From positions 1 through 9,310 of the forward strand of contig CAMPIC010000077.1 in NCBI GenBank assembly GCA_946886185.1: a DNA stretch of 9,310 bases, given 5' to 3'. This stretch comes from an uncultured bacterium. Lineage in GTDB: Bacteria > Eisenbacteria > RBG-16-71-46 > CAIMUX01. The notes under the pieces were generated by a model. That model saw only the letters and a list, made by a program, of their open reading frames with translations, was not told where the DNA came from and ran no database searches. Positions 6,437 to 9,310 of this stretch are shown one piece after another (the first letter of the stretch is position 1; each line of letters begins with the position of its first letter). Both the position numbers and the translations under genes were made by a program.

Positions 6437-7289
6437 AACCGCGCGGACGATCGGCGCGGCGTTGGGCGCGCTGCTCCTGGTCTCGCCGAGCTGGAGCGAG
6501 GCGGCGCGCCTGCGTGTCGAAACCTCCGATGGCGCGCGGCGCGTCTGGGTGAACGGCGAGTTCGCCGGGTTCGCTCCGGTCACGAACGACGACCTCCCTC
6601 CCGGATCGATCGACGTGGCGATCGGAGAGGCGGACTCCTCGGCAATCTGGGTTCTTCCCTGGACGGCGCACGTGGAGGTGATCGAGGGAGAGACACGCAC
6701 GTTGAGCGTGCCCCCACTGCAGCGGCTGCGCGTGCAGACTCCTCCCATTTCCACCGAGCTCGAGATGAATGGGACGCTGTTGGGAAGCACGCCGGTCCAG
6801 CTTCTGGTGCCCTCGAATCGGCAGGTGGAGCTCGCGATTCGCGGCCAGGGTCTGGAGACGCAGACGTTCACCTACGATCCGGGCGGGCGTCCCGACTCGA
6901 CGTTGCGCATCTCGCTTTCGATTCAAGGATTCGGGAGCTCGCACAAGGAAACGCCCGGGAGGCCGAGTTGGTTTGCCCGGAGCGCGACCTTGCTCCCGAT
7001 CGGCGCGGTGCTCGCGGGCGTCGCGGGAGTGTGGGCGCGTCAAACGGCCGATCGCTCCTATGACGACTACCTCCACACCATCGACCGCGGGGAAATGCGC
7101 AAGCACCTCGATCGCGCCAATCAATACGACGAATACGCGGTCGGATTCTGGATCGCGGCAGAGGTGCTGCTGGCCGCCTCCGCTTGGACCTGGCTGCGTG
7201 CCGGACTCGAGGAGCGCCAGGGAGATCACCCGCCGGAAGGGAGGATCGGGGTCTCGATCGACCAGATTCTCCGGGGGAACGAACCGTAA
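6414..7289 (+). CDS. PEGA-domain protein with two C-terminal membrane segments
   Basis: ATG 6414 overlaps the previous gene by 23 bp, with GGAG at 6404-6407 as ribosome-binding site. Residues 1-30 are a signal peptide (cleavage near SWSEA). Two PEGA-like repeats follow: RRVWVNGEFAGFAPV with its strands (about 42-70), and TELEMNGTLLGSTPVQL (114-130) ending in VELAIRGQG. PEGA domains are small beta modules common in surface proteins. A hydrophobic segment at 190-207 and another at 241-263 flank SYDDYLHTIDRGEMRKHLDRANQYD (215-239 as a block). This Y-D-x-Y-L ... M-x-x-x-x-D-x-A-x-x-Y-D segment recurs in FCB-group envelope proteins of unknown function. The 291-residue protein is probably anchored in a membrane with the PEGA modules in the periplasm. 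It sits third in the operon. No enzyme motif is visible. Confidence 0.75.
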   Translation: MSITTARETARTIGAALGALLLVSPSWSEAARLRVETSDGARRVWVNGEFAGFAPVTNDDLPPGSIDVAIGEADSSAIWVLPWTAHVEVIEGETRTLSVPPLQRLRVQTPPISTELEMNGTLLGSTPVQLLVPSNRQVELAIRGQGLETQTFTYDPGGRPDSTLRISLSIQGFGSSHKETPGRPSWFARSATLLPIGAVLAGVAGVWARQTADRSYDDYLHTIDRGEMRKHLDRANQYDEYAVGFWIAAEVLLAASAWTWLRAGLEERQGDHPPEGRIGVSIDQILRGNEP

Positions 7290-7290
7290 G

Positions 7291-8586
7291 ATGCCAGCAT
7301 CGGTCTCAAATTGTTCCCCGCTCCGCGCCCGGCGGTGTTTGCTTTCCCACGGGTTGATCGCTGCGCGCGCCGCGATCGCGATCCTCCTCTTGATTGGTGG
7401 CGGCTGTAGCTCGCGGGATCCGAGCAATCCGTTCGATCCGGACAATCCGGAAACAGATGGAACACCGGATCTGTTGCGCGCGTTCGCGCTCGACAATCAA
7501 GTGGAGCTGCGCTGGGATCCAGGGCGGCTCGAAGACGCGGAGGCGGTGCGGTTGACGCGCGGTTCGGGTGGTGCGCCCGATGAGATGGAAGTCCTGGTCG
7601 AGCAGACGGGCGCGGGCGCGGGAGTGTTCCTCGACCAGCCGGTGCCGAACGACTCGACCTATTCCTACTCTCTTCAGGTGCTCGCCCCGGGGCAGGAGTG
7701 GATCGAGACCGAACCGGACCTCGCGACTCCCGGCGCGAGCGAGCCGTGGATCGGCGATGCCACCGGTGGCGGCCTGCTCCGTCTCACTCCGGATGGGCGC
7801 GACCTGCGTTTCCGCGTCGAGACGGGGAGGGATCTGCTCGACCTCCAGATCGATTCCAATGGAGAGGTCTGGGCAGCCGACTATGCGAACGGCCAGATCC
7901 TGCGCTTTTCGCGCGACGGCGAAATTCGCACTGCGTGGGATTACAGCGGCTCCAACACGATCGCGATCGATCCTCTCTCGGCGGAGATCTGGATCGGGTC
8001 ATTCGACCAACAGCAGGTCGTCCGTTTCGATCGCGCCGGCACCACGCGGTTCCGCTTCGAGAACGCGGGGTTGGTGGAGGATCTTTCGCCCGGCTTCTTC
8101 CCGGAAGGAGGGATCTGGTTGGCGGCGCGCTTCTCCGGGGTCACGCGGATCGTGCGCGATCAGGTCGAGACGCGTTGGCAGGAGTTCGAGTGGCCGGTGG
8201 CGATCTCTCCCGATCCCGAGGGATGGGTGTGGGTGATCGATCGGCAGAGGCGATCGGCGGCGCGGATCCTCGCGGACGATCGCGTGGTCTGGAGCGATGC
8301 CGTCATGAATGATCCGAAGGATGGATGCCTCGACGGAGAAGGAGGATTCTGGATCGCCGATTCCTGCCGCGGGGGATTGATCCACCTCGACCCGGAAGGC
8401 CACGAGAGCGAATTTCTCGCCGTGGGCGCGGTCGACTCCGTGACTCTGGATCCGCGGCGCGGCCTGCTCTGGCTGGTCTATCGGGAGCAGTCGCGGATCG
8501 CGGTGATCGATCGAACGGGACGCGAGCTCGCCCGAGCCGATGTCACCGGAAGGCCGGTCAAGGTCGAGGGATTTTGGAGAGAGTGA
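7291..8586 (+). CDS. Lipoprotein with fibronectin-like region and seven-bladed NHL/SMP-30-like propeller
   Basis: The start ATG 7291 lies one base after the preceding TAA; a G-rich stretch at 7273-7278 may serve as ribosome-binding site. The N-terminus has arginines, a hydrophobic core (AAIAILLLIGGG) and Cys39, a plausible though unusual lipobox (GGGC). After it comes SSRDPSNPFDPDNPETDG, whose N-P-F-D-P motif is familiar from FCB-group lipoproteins. Residues 50-145 look like a fibronectin type III fold (VELRWDPGRLEDAEAVRLTR). Seven Trp-centred strands follow, at W153, W194, W234, W276, W314, W354 and W394, 38-42 residues apart. They have the pattern W-[I/V/L/A]-x-x, about seven residues, then a hydrophobic R-[F/L] strand and D-x-x-G. 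This indicates a closed seven-bladed propeller. It is likely membrane-anchored, as ligand or protein scaffold; no catalytic residues can be assigned. It is the last gene of the operon. Confidence 0.75.
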   Translation: MPASVSNCSPLRARRCLLSHGLIAARAAIAILLLIGGGCSSRDPSNPFDPDNPETDGTPDLLRAFALDNQVELRWDPGRLEDAEAVRLTRGSGGAPDEMEVLVEQTGAGAGVFLDQPVPNDSTYSYSLQVLAPGQEWIETEPDLATPGASEPWIGDATGGGLLRLTPDGRDLRFRVETGRDLLDLQIDSNGEVWAADYANGQILRFSRDGEIRTAWDYSGSNTIAIDPLSAEIWIGSFDQQQVVRFDRAGTTRFRFENAGLVEDLSPGFFPEGGIWLAARFSGVTRIVRDQVETRWQEFEWPVAISPDPEGWVWVIDRQRRSAARILADDRVVWSDAVMNDPKDGCLDGEGGFWIADSCRGGLIHLDPEGHESEFLAVGAVDSVTLDPRRGLLWLVYREQSRIAVIDRTGRELARADVTGRPVKVEGFWRE

Positions 8587-8610
8587 CCGAAGCCGCTCAG
8601 CTTCGGATCA
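8584..8610. terminator. Bidirectional hairpin between convergent genes, covering both stop codons
   Basis: CCGAAGC (8587-8593) pairs with GCTTCGG (8600-8606) around the six-base loop CGCTCA. Three more pairs (TGA 8584-8586 with TCA 8608-8610) form if A8607 is bulged, giving a 10-bp stem. The + strand stop codon (8584-8586) is in the stem, and the minus-strand stop (8599-8597) is in the loop. There is no strong T-run on either side, so it may act with Rho or as a 3'-end stabiliser. Confidence 0.55.
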
Positions 8611-9310
8611 CGCCTTTGATCTCGATCGCGATCTCTCTCTGATTCGGATCGGTGGTGAGCAGACGCGCGGTTTCCTGGAACGGGAAGCGGGCGCCCGTGA
8701 ATTGTGCCGCTTCCGTGTTCAGAGTGAGCTGCAGCTCGTATCCCGCATCGGTCGGGACGACCTTTCCGCTGAGATAGGGAGCATCCAGGATCACGTCGGT
8801 GATCTGGTACGTCTTCTTTCCATCGCCCTTGATCTCGAAGGTGCGCTGGATCGTCTTGCCCATCTTGATGGTGCTGAACTCGACCGCCTTGGTGTCGTAG
8901 CGGAAGTAGCTGTAGACGTTGCCTCGCAATCCGACCAGGACGCGCTGCCTGTTGGGATGCTTGACGAAAATCTCCACGTTTCCGATTTGAAACGGACCGA
9001 GCGGCACGTCGGGATGGAGGACCGCCTCGACCCGGTAGCCGATTTTGTCGACGGTGGAAGCGGGAACGATTTTCCAGTCGACGAGACTCTCGCCTCCCTT
9101 GACGCGGTCGATCTTGAAATCCGTTCCCTGCTCGGCGGAAATCAGGATCCCCGCGGCGTGCCGCGAACCGCGCGGGACCTGGCCGAAATCGACCCAGTCG
9201 TTCTCCACGAAGATCAGTGGGATGACGTTCGCGTGCAGCACCAGGTCGATTCTCGGTTCGCCCGGATCGTTCGTATAGACCGCGACGATCTTGCTCACCT
9301 CACCTTCGAA
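8597..9310 (-). CDS. ASH/DUF1573-type immunoglobulin-like repeat protein, 5' partial
   Basis: The gene runs off the window: codons for FEGE precede the GTG at 9298 without a break, and the protein enters in mid-domain, so 9298 is probably not the start. The first visible piece, VSKIVAVYTNDPGEPRIDLVL, is the typical C-terminal edge of a DUF1573/ASH domain (V-x-T-N-D-P ... L-x-L). A second domain follows (about 39-131, DFGQVPRGS to VLVGLRGNV), then a third (143-235, VEFSTIKMGKTIQRTFEI to LLTTDPNQREIAIEIKGVI). Each opens with a [D/E]-F-x-x-[V/I]-x-x-G strand and closes with a P-x-x-R-x-[I/V] strand. No Cys is visible, so the C-G-C motif of many DUF1573 proteins is absent from this part. These domains are usually periplasmic or surface-exposed with unknown function. 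The gene is convergent with the operon and therefore independently transcribed. Confidence 0.75.
   Translation of the reverse strand, partial: FEGEVSKIVAVYTNDPGEPRIDLVLHANVIPLIFVENDWVDFGQVPRGSRHAAGILISAEQGTDFKIDRVKGGESLVDWKIVPASTVDKIGYRVEAVLHPDVPLGPFQIGNVEIFVKHPNRQRVLVGLRGNVYSYFRYDTKAVEFSTIKMGKTIQRTFEIKGDGKKTYQITDVILDAPYLSGKVVPTDAGYELQLTLNTEAAQFTGARFPFQETARLLTTDPNQREIAIEIKGVIRS

Noticed and set aside
5414..6871. 485-residue open frame on the minus strand opposite the BamB-like and PEGA genes
   Set aside because: It spans two well-supported + strand genes and has no recognisable motifs or start context.

Overview
The window is GC-rich, almost fully coding bacterial DNA. Nearly everything in it belongs to the cell envelope. 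It suggests an uncultivated Gram-negative lineage, possibly FCB-related (Eisenbacteria or Krumholzibacteria-like). The grounds are an outer-membrane barrel ending in an aromatic beta-signal, a lipoprotein with an N-P-F-D-P-x-N-P stretch after its lipobox, a PEGA protein with a Y-D-x-Y-L segment, and DUF1573-type ASH domains. This placement is inference from family style; no marker gene is present.

Layout. Positions 1-2256 (+) hold the 3' part of a long membrane protein. It combines the C-terminal half of a GT39-type glycosyltransferase, a degenerate tandem-repeat linker (24 bp / 8 residues), a second membrane segment and a beta-rich domain. A 147-bp gap with a candidate promoter follows. A tightly packed operon on the + strand then runs to 8586. 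It encodes (a) a gluzincin metalloprotease / TolB-like propeller / Omp85-like barrel protein, broken by a frameshift near 3661-3675; (b) a BamB-like eight-bladed PQQ propeller whose N-terminus is built of 33-bp repeats; (c) a PEGA-domain membrane protein; and (d) a lipoprotein with a seven-bladed NHL/SMP-30-like propeller. The junctions are a 1-nt overlap, a 23-nt overlap and a 1-nt gap, which indicate translational coupling. A hairpin covering both stop codons separates the operon from a convergent gene on the minus strand (8597-9310), an ASH/DUF1573-domain protein whose start lies beyond the window.

How the genes may work together. A barrel with an Omp85-like C-terminus followed directly by a BamB-like propeller, then a PEGA membrane protein and a propeller lipoprotein, looks like an envelope assembly, export or surface-proteolysis module. 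The individual domains are known; their joint role is inference.

The most notable sequence-level signals are two degenerate in-frame tandem-repeat tracts (889-1080 and 5183-5380). Each lies just before an in-frame ATG that opens a hydrophobic segment. The third signal is the frame break in the protease-barrel gene, which looks like loss of one propeller strand region rather than a single-base slip. No RNA genes, mobile elements, CRISPR arrays or phage genes were seen, and no gene-free stretch exceeds 300 bases.
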